Positions 14,757 through 23,505 of a DNA stretch of 64,000 bases are shown piece after piece (position 1 is the first letter of the stretch; each line of letters starts with the position of its first letter). The stretch is from Pseudomonas fluorescens (GTDB lineage Bacteria > Pseudomonadota > Gammaproteobacteria > Pseudomonadales > Pseudomonadaceae): positions 3,534,001-3,598,000 of the forward strand of contig NZ_CP015225.1 in assembly GCF_001623525.1 (NCBI RefSeq), written 5' to 3'. The notes under the pieces are model-generated. The model was not told the origin of the DNA. It made no database searches and worked only from the letters and a program-made list of their open reading frames with translations. Both the position numbers and the translations under genes were made by a program.

Positions 14757-16109
14757 TTACAGACGACCCAGATCGTTGACGAGGGCAAGCAACATGACCC
14801 CGACCACCAAGCTGATACCGATCTGTATCCCCCAACCTTGCACCCGATCCGACAAGGGACGACCACGCGCCCACTCGATCAGATAAAACAGCAGATGCCC
14901 CCCATCCAGTACCGGGATGGGCAGCAAATTCAGAACCCCCAGGCTAATGCTCAGATAAGCAAGGAAATTCAGGAAATCAGCGACGCCCGACTGGGCAGAA
15001 GCGCCCGCCACTTTAGCAATGGTTATCGGTCCACTCAAGTTTTTTACCGAGAGCTCGCCGAACAACATTTTCTTGAGCGAGTCCAGCGTCAGGACGCTCA
15101 TGGTCCAGGTACGACGCGCACCCTCGCCAATCGCCGCCACCGGGCCGAAACTGACCTCGCGAATCATTTCCGGTGGCCAGTCGACCGCCTTGACGCCCGC
15201 CCCCAGGTAACCGCTCGGTGCCTTGCTCTCGCCACGGGCGGCCAGGGTCACCGGGACATCGATTGGAGCACCGTCGCGCTCGATGCGCAGCACAATTTTA
15301 GTATCAGGACGTACACGAACCGAATCGACCACCTGTTGCCAGTCGCTGACCGGCTGGCCGTCGAGGGCCAGCAACCGATCGCCGGTCTTCAGACCAGCAG
15401 CCTGGGCCGGGCCTTTCGGATCGAGTTCGGCGAGTATCGGTGGCATCGCCGGACGCCATGGCCGGATCCCCAGGGACCGGATCGGATCCGGCTCGTCGGC
15501 GCCCTTGAGCCAGTTGTCCAAGATCAGTTCGCGAGGCGAATCCACCGTGGAGCCCTGCTCGCGCACCATCAATTGCAACGAACCGCTCTCACCCAGGCGA
15601 CGCACCAGTTGCAGATTGACCGCCGCCCAGCCCGAGGTCGGCTCGCCGTCGATAGCGACGATTTCCTGCCCGACACCCAACCCGGCACGGGCGGCAACGC
15701 TACCCGACTCCACCGCACCGATGACCGGACGCACCTGCTCGCTGCCCAGCATGGCCAGGCCCCAGAAAAACACCATGGCCAGCAGGAAGTTGGCGATCGG
15801 CCCCGCGGCGACGATGGCAATACGCTGACGGACGGTCTTGCGATTGAAGGATTGATCGAGCTGGTCTGCCGGGACTTCACCTTCTCGCTCATCGAGCATC
15901 TTGACGTAGCCGCCCAGCGGGATGGCCGCCACGACGAACTCGGTGCCTTTCTTGTCGTGCCAGCGCAGCAAGGGCATGCCAAAGCCCACGGAAAAACGCA
16001 GGACCTTGACGCCACAGCGCCGCGCGACCCAGAAATGACCGAATTCGTGAAATGTGACCAACACCCCCAAGGCAACCAGGGTGCCGACAATCATATAGAG
16101 CGCGCTCAT
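14757..16109 (-). CDS. rseP: site-2 intramembrane protease RseP
   Basis: Zinc intramembrane protease that cuts the anti-sigma factor MucA (RseA) to release AlgU/sigma-E during envelope stress. The 450-residue product has the HExxH zinc motif HEFGH at residues 21-25 in the first membrane helix, two PDZ domains in the periplasmic middle part, and the C-terminal motif with NLLPIPVLDGGHL in a later helix, the third zinc ligand region. The start MSALYMIVG at 16109 is the conserved one. It lies in the usual dxr-rseP-bamA order. Confidence 0.97.
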   Translation of the reverse strand: MSALYMIVGTLVALGVLVTFHEFGHFWVARRCGVKVLRFSVGFGMPLLRWHDKKGTEFVVAAIPLGGYVKMLDEREGEVPADQLDQSFNRKTVRQRIAIVAAGPIANFLLAMVFFWGLAMLGSEQVRPVIGAVESGSVAARAGLGVGQEIVAIDGEPTSGWAAVNLQLVRRLGESGSLQLMVREQGSTVDSPRELILDNWLKGADEPDPIRSLGIRPWRPAMPPILAELDPKGPAQAAGLKTGDRLLALDGQPVSDWQQVVDSVRVRPDTKIVLRIERDGAPIDVPVTLAARGESKAPSGYLGAGVKAVDWPPEMIREVSFGPVAAIGEGARRTWTMSVLTLDSLKKMLFGELSVKNLSGPITIAKVAGASAQSGVADFLNFLAYLSISLGVLNLLPIPVLDGGHLLFYLIEWARGRPLSDRVQGWGIQIGISLVVGVMLLALVNDLGRL

Positions 16110-16161
16110 CTGTTTTCTCCGCAATCCTGTCCAGGGCAACCCTGGCTAACGTATCGCAGCT

Positions 16162-17352
16162 TCAACGCCCGTGGCGCTGCAGCCATTGGCCCGCCAATTC
16201 ACGAGCCCTGGCATCCGCCGTAAATACCGTGTCGAGGTCATCGACCGAAACCACGGCCTCGAGATTCAAGACTTCCTCGATGATACTCGCGATCTCGAGG
16301 TAACGGACACGTCCATCGAGAAACGCTGCAACCGCCACTTCATTGGCGGCATTAAGCATGGCCGGTGCGCTGTCGCCCGCCTCGGCCGCCTGTCGCGCCA
16401 GGCGCAGGCAGGGGAAACGCTGCTCATCGGGCGCCTGGAAATCCAGGCGAGCGATGGCGAACAGGTCCAGCGGCGCAACACCCGAATCGATGCGCTCCGG
16501 CCAGGCCAGGGCATTGGCGATCGGGGTGCGCATGTCCGGATTGCCCAGCTGGGCCAGCACCGAACCATCGACATAGTCCACCAGGGAATGAATCACGCTC
16601 TGGGGATGAATCACCACCTCGACCTGGGACGGCTTGGCATCGAACAGCCAGCAGGCCTCGATCAGCTCCAGGCCCTTGTTCATCATGCTGGCCGAATCCA
16701 CGGAAATCTTGCGCCCCATGGACCAGTTCGGGTGGGCACAGGCCTGCTCGGGTGAAACATGCACCAATTCTTCCAGCGGCGTCTGCCGGAACGGGCCACC
16801 GGAGGCTGTCAGCAAAATCCGCCGGACACCCACCGCGCCGAGGCCACGGGAAAAATCCTGCGGCATGCATTGAAAAATCGCATTGTGCTCGCTGTCGATA
16901 GGCAGCAACACCGAACCGCTTTTGCGCACAGCCTGCATGAACAGCGCGCCGGACATCACCAGCGCTTCTTTATTGGCCAGCAGGATCTTCTTGCCTGCTT
17001 CCACCGCCGCCAGCGTCGGACGCAAGCCCGCCGCACCGACGATTGCCGCCATCACGGCGTCGACTTCCGGGTCGGAAGCCACTTGGCAGAGGCCTTCCTC
17101 CCCCACCAGCACGCGAGTTTGCAGGCCGGCTGCGCGCAGATCGTCCTGCAGCGCCCGCGCCACAGCGGCCTCAGGCACCACGGCAAACCGCGGCGTGTGG
17201 CGTATGCACAAGGCCAGCAATTCACTCATGCGCGTGAAACCACTGAGGGCGAACACCTGGTAACGCTGCGGGTGCCGGCCGATGACGTCAAGCGTACTCA
17301 GGCCGATCGAACCGGTCGCACCAAGGACAGTGATCTGCTGGGGGCGACTCAC
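16162..17352 (-). CDS. dxr: 1-deoxy-D-xylulose 5-phosphate reductoisomerase
   Basis: Second step of the MEP isoprenoid pathway, making MEP from DXP with NADPH. The 396-residue product has the NADPH-binding motif [14 protein letters not shown] (residues 8-21) and the metal and substrate loops ([33 protein letters not shown]). The start is taken as GTG at 17352, which overlaps the cdsA stop (GTGA) and gives the conserved N-terminus [10 protein letters not shown]; an ATG five codons earlier inside cdsA is less likely. Its products feed UppS two genes upstream. Confidence 0.95.
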   Translation of the reverse strand: MSRPQQITVLGATGSIGLSTLDVIGRHPQRYQVFALSGFTRMSELLALCIRHTPRFAVVPEAAVARALQDDLRAAGLQTRVLVGEEGLCQVASDPEVDAVMAAIVGAAGLRPTLAAVEAGKKILLANKEALVMSGALFMQAVRKSGSVLLPIDSEHNAIFQCMPQDFSRGLGAVGVRRILLTASGGPFRQTPLEELVHVSPEQACAHPNWSMGRKISVDSASMMNKGLELIEACWLFDAKPSQVEVVIHPQSVIHSLVDYVDGSVLAQLGNPDMRTPIANALAWPERIDSGVAPLDLFAIARLDFQAPDEQRFPCLRLARQAAEAGDSAPAMLNAANEVAVAAFLDGRVRYLEIASIIEEVLNLEAVVSVDDLDTVFTADARARELAGQWLQRHGR

Positions 17353-18155
17353 GACGCCGCCATCCACAACAGCACGGCAAAGATCGGAATCGCGGCGGTA
17401 AGGCTGTCGATGCGATCCAGCACGCCACCGTGACCGGGCAGCAGGTTACTGCTGTCCTTGATTCCCGACTGACGCTTGAACATGCTTTCGGTCAGGTCGC
17501 CAACCACAGACACAAATACGATCAAGGCGGCCCCCATAAGGCCCATCAGCAGCTGCGCGACCGTCCAGTCCCGCACGAAGCCGACCACAGTGGTGATCAC
17601 CAGGCTCAAGGCCAGGCCACCATAGACCCCTTCCCAGCTCTTGCCAGGACTGACCTTCGGCGCCAGCTTGCGCTTGCCGAAGGCCTTGCCGGAAAAATAG
17701 GCGCCGACGTCGGCACCCCAGACCAACACCATCACGGCCATGATCTGCCAGTTACCCAGCGGGTCTTGCTTGATCCAGATCAGCCCTTGCCAGGCCGGCA
17801 GCAGGATCAACAGGCCGATCACCAGCTTGGTCGCCGCATTGGCCCAATGATGGGTAGTCTGCGGGTAGGTCAGGACCAGGAAGGTCGCTGTCGCCCACCA
17901 CAGCACCGCGGCACCCAACACCCAAGGCGCGAGCCCGGGCATCACGTACATGATGAACAGCATGGCCGCCACGGCCGCTGCGTAGGCCACGCGCGCCGAC
18001 TGCGCAGGAAAACCCGCCAGCCGAGCCCATTCCCACGCCCCCAGGGTCACGACCAGTCCGATGAACAGCGCAAAACTGGCGCCTTCGAGCAGGAAGAAAC
18101 CGCCCAGGGCGATGGGCAACAGGATCAAGGCAGTGATGATTCGTTGTTTGAGCAT
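17349..18155 (-). CDS. cdsA: phosphatidate cytidylyltransferase
   Basis: Multi-pass inner-membrane enzyme making CDP-diacylglycerol from phosphatidate and CTP, the precursor of all phospholipids. The 268-residue product is strongly hydrophobic, with about seven or eight membrane segments, and carries the family signature [20 protein letters not shown] continuing GVLDR near the C-terminus. Its ATG shares one base with the uppS stop (TAATG), and its own stop overlaps the dxr GTG start, so the three genes are likely coupled. Confidence 0.97.
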   Translation of the reverse strand: MLKQRIITALILLPIALGGFFLLEGASFALFIGLVVTLGAWEWARLAGFPAQSARVAYAAAVAAMLFIMYVMPGLAPWVLGAAVLWWATATFLVLTYPQTTHHWANAATKLVIGLLILLPAWQGLIWIKQDPLGNWQIMAVMVLVWGADVGAYFSGKAFGKRKLAPKVSPGKSWEGVYGGLALSLVITTVVGFVRDWTVAQLLMGLMGAALIVFVSVVGDLTESMFKRQSGIKDSSNLLPGHGGVLDRIDSLTAAIPIFAVLLWMAAS

Positions 18156-18910
18156 TAAACCCGGGCTCCAGCTTCGATCTGCTCGCTCGTTTTACCGAAG
18201 CGACGCTGACGGGAAGCGAAATCGGCCAGTGCGGTGCGCATGGCATCGTGTTTGAAGTCCGGCCAGAACAGGTCGGAGAAGTACAACTCGGCATACGCCA
18301 ACTGCCAGAGCAGGAAGTTGCTGATGCGATGCTCGCCACCGGTACGGATGCACAGGTCCGGCAACGGCAGGTCGCCGGTCGCCAGGCAGGTCTGCAGCAG
18401 TTCCGGCGTGATGTCTTCCGGGCGCAGGTGCCCGGCCTGGACTTCCCGCGCCAGCCGCTGGGCAGCCTGGGCAATGTCCCACTGCCCACCATAGTTGGCG
18501 GCGATCTGCAGGACAAACCGATCGGCGCCCGCAGTCGCTGCCTCGGCTTCGCGCATCGCAGCCTGCAATTCAGGATGGAAGCGCGAGCGATCACCGATGA
18601 TCCGCAGGCTGATCTTGTTATCGTTGAGGCGCTTGGCCTCACGACGCAGGGCCTTGAGGAACAGGTCCATCAAGGCACTGACTTCATCGGCCGGACGCTG
18701 CCAGTTCTCACTGGAGAAGGCGAACAGGGTCAGCACCTCGACCCCTGCCTCGGCGCACACCTCGATGACCGCACGCACCGCATCGACACCCGCCTTGTGC
18801 CCGGCGACGCCAGGCATAAAGCGTTTCTTGGCCCAGCGGTTATTGCCGTCCATGATGATCGCCACGTGGCGCGGCACCGCGAACGGCACGGCCTGCTTGG
18901 TCTTTTCCAT
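18155..18910 (-). CDS. uppS: undecaprenyl diphosphate synthase
   Basis: cis-prenyltransferase making the C55 lipid carrier for peptidoglycan and O-antigen. The catalytic-Asp motif IIMDGNNRWAKKR is at residues 19-31, with the substrate-binding FAFSSENWQRP and the C-terminal ICIRTGGEHRISNFLLWQ motifs. 251 residues is normal. It sits 13 bases after frr and overlaps cdsA by one base. Confidence 0.98.
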   Translation of the reverse strand: MEKTKQAVPFAVPRHVAIIMDGNNRWAKKRFMPGVAGHKAGVDAVRAVIEVCAEAGVEVLTLFAFSSENWQRPADEVSALMDLFLKALRREAKRLNDNKISLRIIGDRSRFHPELQAAMREAEAATAGADRFVLQIAANYGGQWDIAQAAQRLAREVQAGHLRPEDITPELLQTCLATGDLPLPDLCIRTGGEHRISNFLLWQLAYAELYFSDLFWPDFKHDAMRTALADFASRQRRFGKTSEQIEAGARV

Positions 18911-18923
18911 GAAAACGAGACCC

Positions 18924-19481
18924 TTATACGGCCATCAGGTCTTTTTCTTTCTGCGCCAAATCCGCGTCGATCTTAGCCACGTACTTCTTGGTCAGGTCGT
19001 CGATCTCGCCAGTGGCACGACGCTCTTCGTCTTCGCTGATTTCCTTTTCCTTGACCAGGTCCTTGAGCTGGCTGTTGGCGTCACGACGGATGTTGCGCAC
19101 GGCAACACGGGCGTCTTCAGCCACGTCACGGGCCTGTTTGGTGAAGCCCTTGCGGGTCTCCTCGGTCAGGGCCGGCATGGAGATCAGCAGCAGCTCACCC
19201 AGGTTGGTCGGGTTCAGGTTCAGACCGGCACTACCGATGGCCTTGTCGACCGCAGCCAGCATGTTGCGCTCAAAGGCCACGACCTGCAGGGTACGCGCAT
19301 CCTTGACTGTGATGTTGGCCACTTGCTTGATCGGGGTATCGGAGCCGTAGTACGGCACCATCACGCCCTCAAGGATGCTCGGGTGCGCCTGGCCGGTGCG
19401 GATACGACCGAAGTTGTGCGCCAGGGACTCCAGGGATTTCTGCATGCGCTGTTCAGCGTCTTTCTTGATTTCGTTGATCAT
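18924..19481 (-). CDS. frr: ribosome recycling factor
   Basis: Splits post-termination ribosomes together with EF-G. The 185-residue, tRNA-shaped protein begins [18 protein letters not shown] and has the family motifs [10 protein letters not shown] and [20 protein letters not shown]. Its ATG overlaps the pyrH stop codon by 4 bp, the usual pyrH-frr pairing. Confidence 0.98.
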   Translation of the reverse strand: MINEIKKDAEQRMQKSLESLAHNFGRIRTGQAHPSILEGVMVPYYGSDTPIKQVANITVKDARTLQVVAFERNMLAAVDKAIGSAGLNLNPTNLGELLLISMPALTEETRKGFTKQARDVAEDARVAVRNIRRDANSQLKDLVKEKEISEDEERRATGEIDDLTKKYVAKIDADLAQKEKDLMAV

Positions 19482-20221
19482 TGTTGAACTTCCTCGATCA
19501 GTGTTCCTTCGGCGCCGCCATGGACGATATTCAGCAGGGCACCGGGCTTGTTCATGTTAAAGACGCGCAGCGGCATCTTGTGGTCGCGGCAGAGACAGAT
19601 AGCCGTCAGATCCATTACCCCCAGCTTGCGATCCAGCACTTCATCGTAGGTCAGATGATCGAACTTCTCGGCATGCGGGTCCTTGAACGGGTCAGCGGTA
19701 TAGACGCCATCGACCTTGGTTGCCTTGAGCACGACATCGGCATCGATCTCGATCGCTCGCAGGCAGGCGGCCGAATCCGTGGTGAAGAACGGATTACCGG
19801 TACCGGCGGCAAAAATCACCACTTCCTTGGAGTTGAGGTGGCGCATGGCTTTGCGGCGGTCGTAGTGATCGGTTACGCCAACCATGGAAATGGCCGACAT
19901 CACGATGGCCGAGATATTGGCACGCTCCAGCGCGTCACGCATAGCCAGGGCGTTCATCACAGTAGCCAGCATGCCCATGTGGTCGCCCGTGACCCGATCC
20001 ATGCCGGCCGCGCTCAGCGCTGCGCCGCGAAACAGGTTGCCGCCGCCGATGACCAGACCGACCTGAACGCCGATCCCGACCAGCTGGCCGACTTCCAGGG
20101 CCATGCGATCCAGCACTTTCGGATCGATCCCGAACTCTTCCGAGCCCATCAGGGCCTCGCCGCTAAGCTTGAGTAGAATGCGTTTATAGCGAGCCTGATA
20201 ACCACTGCCCTGCTGAGCCAT
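19478..20221 (-). CDS. pyrH: UMP kinase
   Basis: Phosphorylates UMP to UDP; bacterial hexameric enzyme of the amino acid kinase family. Motifs: [13 protein letters not shown] (residues 14-26), [13 protein letters not shown] and the uridine-site region [17 protein letters not shown]. 247 residues is normal. It lies downstream of tsf but behind the tsf terminator, so it probably has a promoter within 20222-20373. Confidence 0.98.
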   Translation of the reverse strand: MAQQGSGYQARYKRILLKLSGEALMGSEEFGIDPKVLDRMALEVGQLVGIGVQVGLVIGGGNLFRGAALSAAGMDRVTGDHMGMLATVMNALAMRDALERANISAIVMSAISMVGVTDHYDRRKAMRHLNSKEVVIFAAGTGNPFFTTDSAACLRAIEIDADVVLKATKVDGVYTADPFKDPHAEKFDHLTYDEVLDRKLGVMDLTAICLCRDHKMPLRVFNMNKPGALLNIVHGGAEGTLIEEVQQ

Positions 20222-20373
20222 TGCGAATCTCTCCTGCGGCGTATTTTCGAAAATTCTTTGCAGGCTGTTTGCAGCCTGCGTCTACTCTAGTCTGACGCTG
20301 ACACAGCGCCATCGGAACACGGCTTTGTAAGCCAGTTCCGACAGGAAACCAATAAAAATCGGCATCCCCATCC

Positions 20374-20409
20374 AAAAAGAGGCTGCGCGCGTTAAGCGGG
20401 CAGCCTCTT
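20374..20409 (-). terminator. tsf terminator
   Basis: AAGAGGCTGC (20377-20386) and GCAGCCTCTT (20400-20409) form a perfect 10-bp stem; the 13-base loop may pair further. On the minus strand the stem runs into a TTTTT tract. It ends the rpsB-tsf operon before pyrH. Confidence 0.82.
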
Positions 20410-20434
20410 CAGGGCGACAGTTGTAAAAACCGTC

Positions 20435-21301
20435 TTATTGCTTGCTGGCAGCAGCTACCTGGGCAGCAACTTCTTCAGCGAAGTTGTCGACCGGCTTCTC
20501 GATGCCTTCGCCTACTTTGAAGTAGGTGAACGAAACGATTTCAGCACCGGCTTTCTTCGCCAGGTCGCCGACCTTGACTTCCGGGTTCTTGACGAAAGCC
20601 TGCTCAACCAGGCTAGCTTCGGCCAGGAACTTGGAGATACGGCCGCTGACCATTTTTTCTGCGATTTCAGCAGGCTTGCCTTTCAGCTTTTCTTCGTTCA
20701 GCTGCAGGAAAACGCCCTTCTCGCGCTCGATCGCTTCAGCCGAAACGTCCGAAGGCAGCAGGAACTCAGGGTTGGTTGCAGCAACGTGCATGGCGATGTC
20801 TTTCGCCAGCTCGGTATCGCCGCCCTTCAGGACAACCGCAACACCGATCTTGTTGCCGTGCAGGTAGGTACCGACCACGTCACCTTCAACACGAACCAGA
20901 CGGCGGATGTTGACGTTTTCGCCGGTCTTGCCAACCAGGACCAGGCGCGCTTCTTCCTGAGCTTCGATCAGCGGAGCTGCGTCGGTCAGTTTGTCAGCGA
21001 AGGCTTTTTCGACGCTGGCAGCGACGAATGCCTTGAAGTCATCCTGCAGGGCCAGGAAGTCGGTCTGGGAGTTAACTTCCAGCAGAACGGCAGCCTTGCC
21101 GTCGTCCTTGATGGCGATGGCGCCTTCAGCGGCAACGTTGCCCGCTTTCTTGGCAGCCTTGATGGCGCCCGAAGCACGCATGTCATCAATGGCTTTTTCG
21201 ATGTCGCCGCCAGCCTTGGTCAAGGCTTTCTTGCAGTCCATCATGCCTTCGCCGGTACGCTCGCGCAGTTCTTTGACCAACGCTGCAGTAATCTCTGCCA
21301 T
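20435..21301 (-). CDS. tsf: elongation factor Ts
   Basis: Guanine nucleotide exchange factor that recycles EF-Tu-GDP. The 288-residue product begins MAEITAALVKELRERTGEG with the UBA-like N-terminal domain, then the diagnostic LLEVNSQTDFLALQDDF motif of the core. It is cotranscribed with rpsB in nearly all bacteria; here the 194-base gap contains a strong hairpin. Confidence 0.98.
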   Translation of the reverse strand: MAEITAALVKELRERTGEGMMDCKKALTKAGGDIEKAIDDMRASGAIKAAKKAGNVAAEGAIAIKDDGKAAVLLEVNSQTDFLALQDDFKAFVAASVEKAFADKLTDAAPLIEAQEEARLVLVGKTGENVNIRRLVRVEGDVVGTYLHGNKIGVAVVLKGGDTELAKDIAMHVAATNPEFLLPSDVSAEAIEREKGVFLQLNEEKLKGKPAEIAEKMVSGRISKFLAEASLVEQAFVKNPEVKVGDLAKKAGAEIVSFTYFKVGEGIEKPVDNFAEEVAAQVAAASKQ

Positions 21302-21440
21302 TTCAAAATCCTCTTGGATAGGTTTTCAACCATTCCACCCGATCGAACGGGCGATCAATTCTTCCTGGAAAACCACTGCTTATAGGCCACGACAGGTTAC
21401 AAACAGATCACTGCGCTGGCGGCAAATGGTTTTCGAGGTG

Positions 21441-21469
21441 GCAAAAAGGGGGCCAAGCCCCCTTTTTGC
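21441..21469 (-). terminator. rpsB-tsf intergenic terminator/attenuator
   Basis: GCAAAAAGGGGG (21441-21452) and CCCCCTTTTTGC (21458-21469) form a perfect 12-bp stem with a 5-base loop. On the minus strand the stem closes with TTTTTGC. Its position suggests partial termination that sets the S2 to EF-Ts ratio. Confidence 0.75.
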
Positions 21470-21495
21470 TTACTGAGTCAACGCCAGGGCGTCAA

Positions 21496-22233
21496 TTACT
21501 CAGCGGCTGCTGCCGGAGCTTCTTCAGCGAAGACTTCGGTGCCGCCATTCACGTTGTTGCGACCACGGATAACAGCGTCAGCCATCGAACCCATGTACAG
21601 TTGGATGGCGCGGATGGCGTCATCGTTGCCTGGGATGATGTAGTCAACGCCTTCCGGGCTGCTGTTGGTATCGACAACGCCGATGACCGGGATACCCAGC
21701 TTGTTGGCTTCGGTGATCGCGATGCGCTCGTGGTCAACGTCGATCACGAACAGCGCGTCAGGCAGACCGCCCATGTCCTTGATACCGCCCAGGGAGCGGT
21801 CCAGCTTCTCAAGATCGCGGGTGCGCATCAGCGCTTCTTTCTTGGTCAGCTTGGCGAAAGTACCGTCTTCGGACTGGACTTCAAGGTCACGCAGACGCTT
21901 GATGGAAGCGCGAATGGTCTTGAAGTTGGTCAGCATGCCGCCCAACCAGCGGTGATCGACGTACGGCGAACCGCAACGTGCTGCTTCTTCAGCAACGATC
22001 TTGCCAGCGGAACGCTTGGTGCCGACGAACAGAATCTTGTTTTTGCCCTGGGCCAGGCGCTCTACGAAGGTCAGTGCTTCGTTGAACATCGGCAGGGTTT
22101 TTTCAAGGTTGATGATGTGGATCTTGTTACGCGCGCCGAAAATGTACTTGCCCATTTTCGGGTTCCAGTAACGGGTCTGGTGACCGAAGTGCACACCGGC
22201 CTTCAGCATATCGCGCATGTTGACTTGGGACAT
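21496..22233 (-). CDS. rpsB: 30S ribosomal protein S2
   Basis: Small-subunit ribosomal protein. The 245-residue product begins [25 protein letters not shown] and includes the S2 signatures [18 protein letters not shown] and [25 protein letters not shown]. It is the first gene of the rpsB-tsf operon, preceded by a leader of about 145 bases and a strong -10 element. Confidence 0.99.
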   Translation of the reverse strand: MSQVNMRDMLKAGVHFGHQTRYWNPKMGKYIFGARNKIHIINLEKTLPMFNEALTFVERLAQGKNKILFVGTKRSAGKIVAEEAARCGSPYVDHRWLGGMLTNFKTIRASIKRLRDLEVQSEDGTFAKLTKKEALMRTRDLEKLDRSLGGIKDMGGLPDALFVIDVDHERIAITEANKLGIPVIGVVDTNSSPEGVDYIIPGNDDAIRAIQLYMGSMADAVIRGRNNVNGGTEVFAEEAPAAAAE

Positions 22234-22373
22234 GATAGTTCCTTGATAAGTCGGGTTTGGCCTCCACGTATCCCAATGACCAACCAGCGGCTATATAAGC
22301 CAAAGGCACCCAGGTCATCGTGTCGACACGTGTGTGGATTTAAGCTTACGGGGTCATCCCCGGAAAGCGGCGC

Positions 22374-22381
22374 ATTTTATA
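22374..22381 (-). promoter_or_regulatory. predicted rpsB promoter (-10 element)
   Basis: The minus strand reads TATAAAAT followed directly by GCGCCGC, a near-consensus -10 with a GC-rich discriminator like those of stringently controlled ribosomal genes. No good -35 is visible. Transcription would give a leader of about 135-140 bases before rpsB. In some bacteria this leader is bound by S2; I cannot confirm a structure here. Confidence 0.5.
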
Positions 22382-22424
22382 CCACAGCAAGGGCGAAAAC
22401 GGAACATGGAATCTGAAAACCTCT

Positions 22425-22555
22425 TGTGGCGAGGGGATTTATCCCCGCTGGGACGCGTAGCGGCCCCATACCAGGCGATTCAATCGACTTGATACACCAT
22501 GCTGCCTGATTTGGGGCTGCTGCGCAGCCCAACGGGGATAAATCCCCTCACCACA
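22425..22555. repeat. REP inverted pair, GGGGATTTATCCCC type
   Basis: Inverted arms 22425-22447 and 22533-22555 (TGTGGCGAGGGGATTTATCC.. and its complement) have one mismatch in 23 bases. Inside them are the inner motifs GGGacGCGtAGCGGCCCC and GGGGCTGCTGCGCAGCCC. It belongs to the same sequence class as the pair at 53079-53194. Confidence 0.85.
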
Positions 22556-22680
22556 GAGTTCCAGCCTGGAGAGCTCATTGTACTGATCGTCTGTTAGAAT
22601 CGCGTTTTCAGGGCCGCCCGGATCCCCATCCGCCGCCCATTTCGTTTTGAACAGCGCCGTCGGGCGCAGAGAGAGCCTGT

Positions 22681-23463
22681 ATGACCGTTACCCTCAAGAC
22701 TCCCGAGGACATCGCCAAAATGCGTGTCGCCGGCAAACTCGCCGCCGATGTGCTGGAGATGATCGCCGACTACGTCAAGCCTGGCGTGACCACCGAAGAG
22801 CTGGACCGCATCTGCCATGACTACATCGTCAACGAGCAGAAAGCCATCCCGGCCCCGCTCAACTACAAAGGCTTCCCGAAGTCGATCTGCACCTCGATCA
22901 ACCACGTGGTCTGCCACGGCATCCCCAACGAAAAACCGTTGAAGGATGGCGACACCCTGAACATCGACGTCACCGTCATCAAGGACGGCTTTCACGGCGA
23001 CACCAGCCGCATGTTCCACGTCGGCAACGTGCCGGAGTGGGCCGAGCGCCTGTCCAAGGTCACCCAGGAATGCATGTACATGGCCATCGAACTGGTGAAG
23101 CCGGGCTGCCGCCTGGGGGACATCGGCGAAGTGATCCAGAAACACGCACAGAAGAACGGCTTTTCCGTGGTGCGTGAGTTCTGCGGCCATGGCATCGGCA
23201 AGGTGTTCCACGAAGAACCGCAGATCCTGCACTACGGCCGTGCCGGCACGGGCATGGAACTGCAGGCGGGCATGACCTTCACCATCGAGCCGATGATCAA
23301 CCAGGGACGCGCCGATACCAAGGTGCTGGGCGACGGCTGGACTGCCATCACCAAGGATCGCAAGCTGTCGGCCCAGTGGGAACACACCTTGCTGGTCACC
23401 GAGACCGGATACGAGATCTTTACCCTGCGCAGCGATGACACCATCCCTCGCGTTTCCGCCTGA
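22681..23463 (+). CDS. map: methionine aminopeptidase, type I
   Basis: Removes the initiator methionine from nascent proteins. The 260-residue product has the pita-bread fold with the metal ligands in NIDVTVIKDGFHGDTSRMF (two Asp), GHGIG (His) and FTIEPMI (Glu), plus a C-terminal Glu in SAQWEHTLLVTETG. It is divergent from rpsB and 42 bases upstream of glnD, as in other Pseudomonas. Confidence 0.98.
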   Translation: MTVTLKTPEDIAKMRVAGKLAADVLEMIADYVKPGVTTEELDRICHDYIVNEQKAIPAPLNYKGFPKSICTSINHVVCHGIPNEKPLKDGDTLNIDVTVIKDGFHGDTSRMFHVGNVPEWAERLSKVTQECMYMAIELVKPGCRLGDIGEVIQKHAQKNGFSVVREFCGHGIGKVFHEEPQILHYGRAGTGMELQAGMTFTIEPMINQGRADTKVLGDGWTAITKDRKLSAQWEHTLLVTETGYEIFTLRSDDTIPRVSA

Positions 23464-23505
23464 TCCGAACCCAGCCTATAGATAGATAGAAAGGAAAGTC
23501 ATTCA

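Larger units (their letters stand above)
22234..22680. other. rpsB-map divergent intergenic region
   Basis: This 447-base space holds the rpsB leader (22234-22370), the rpsB promoter, one REP pair (22425-22555), and the upstream region of map (22560-22680) in which TAGAAT near 22595 is a possible -10. No small gene or RNA gene was recognised. Confidence 0.7.
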
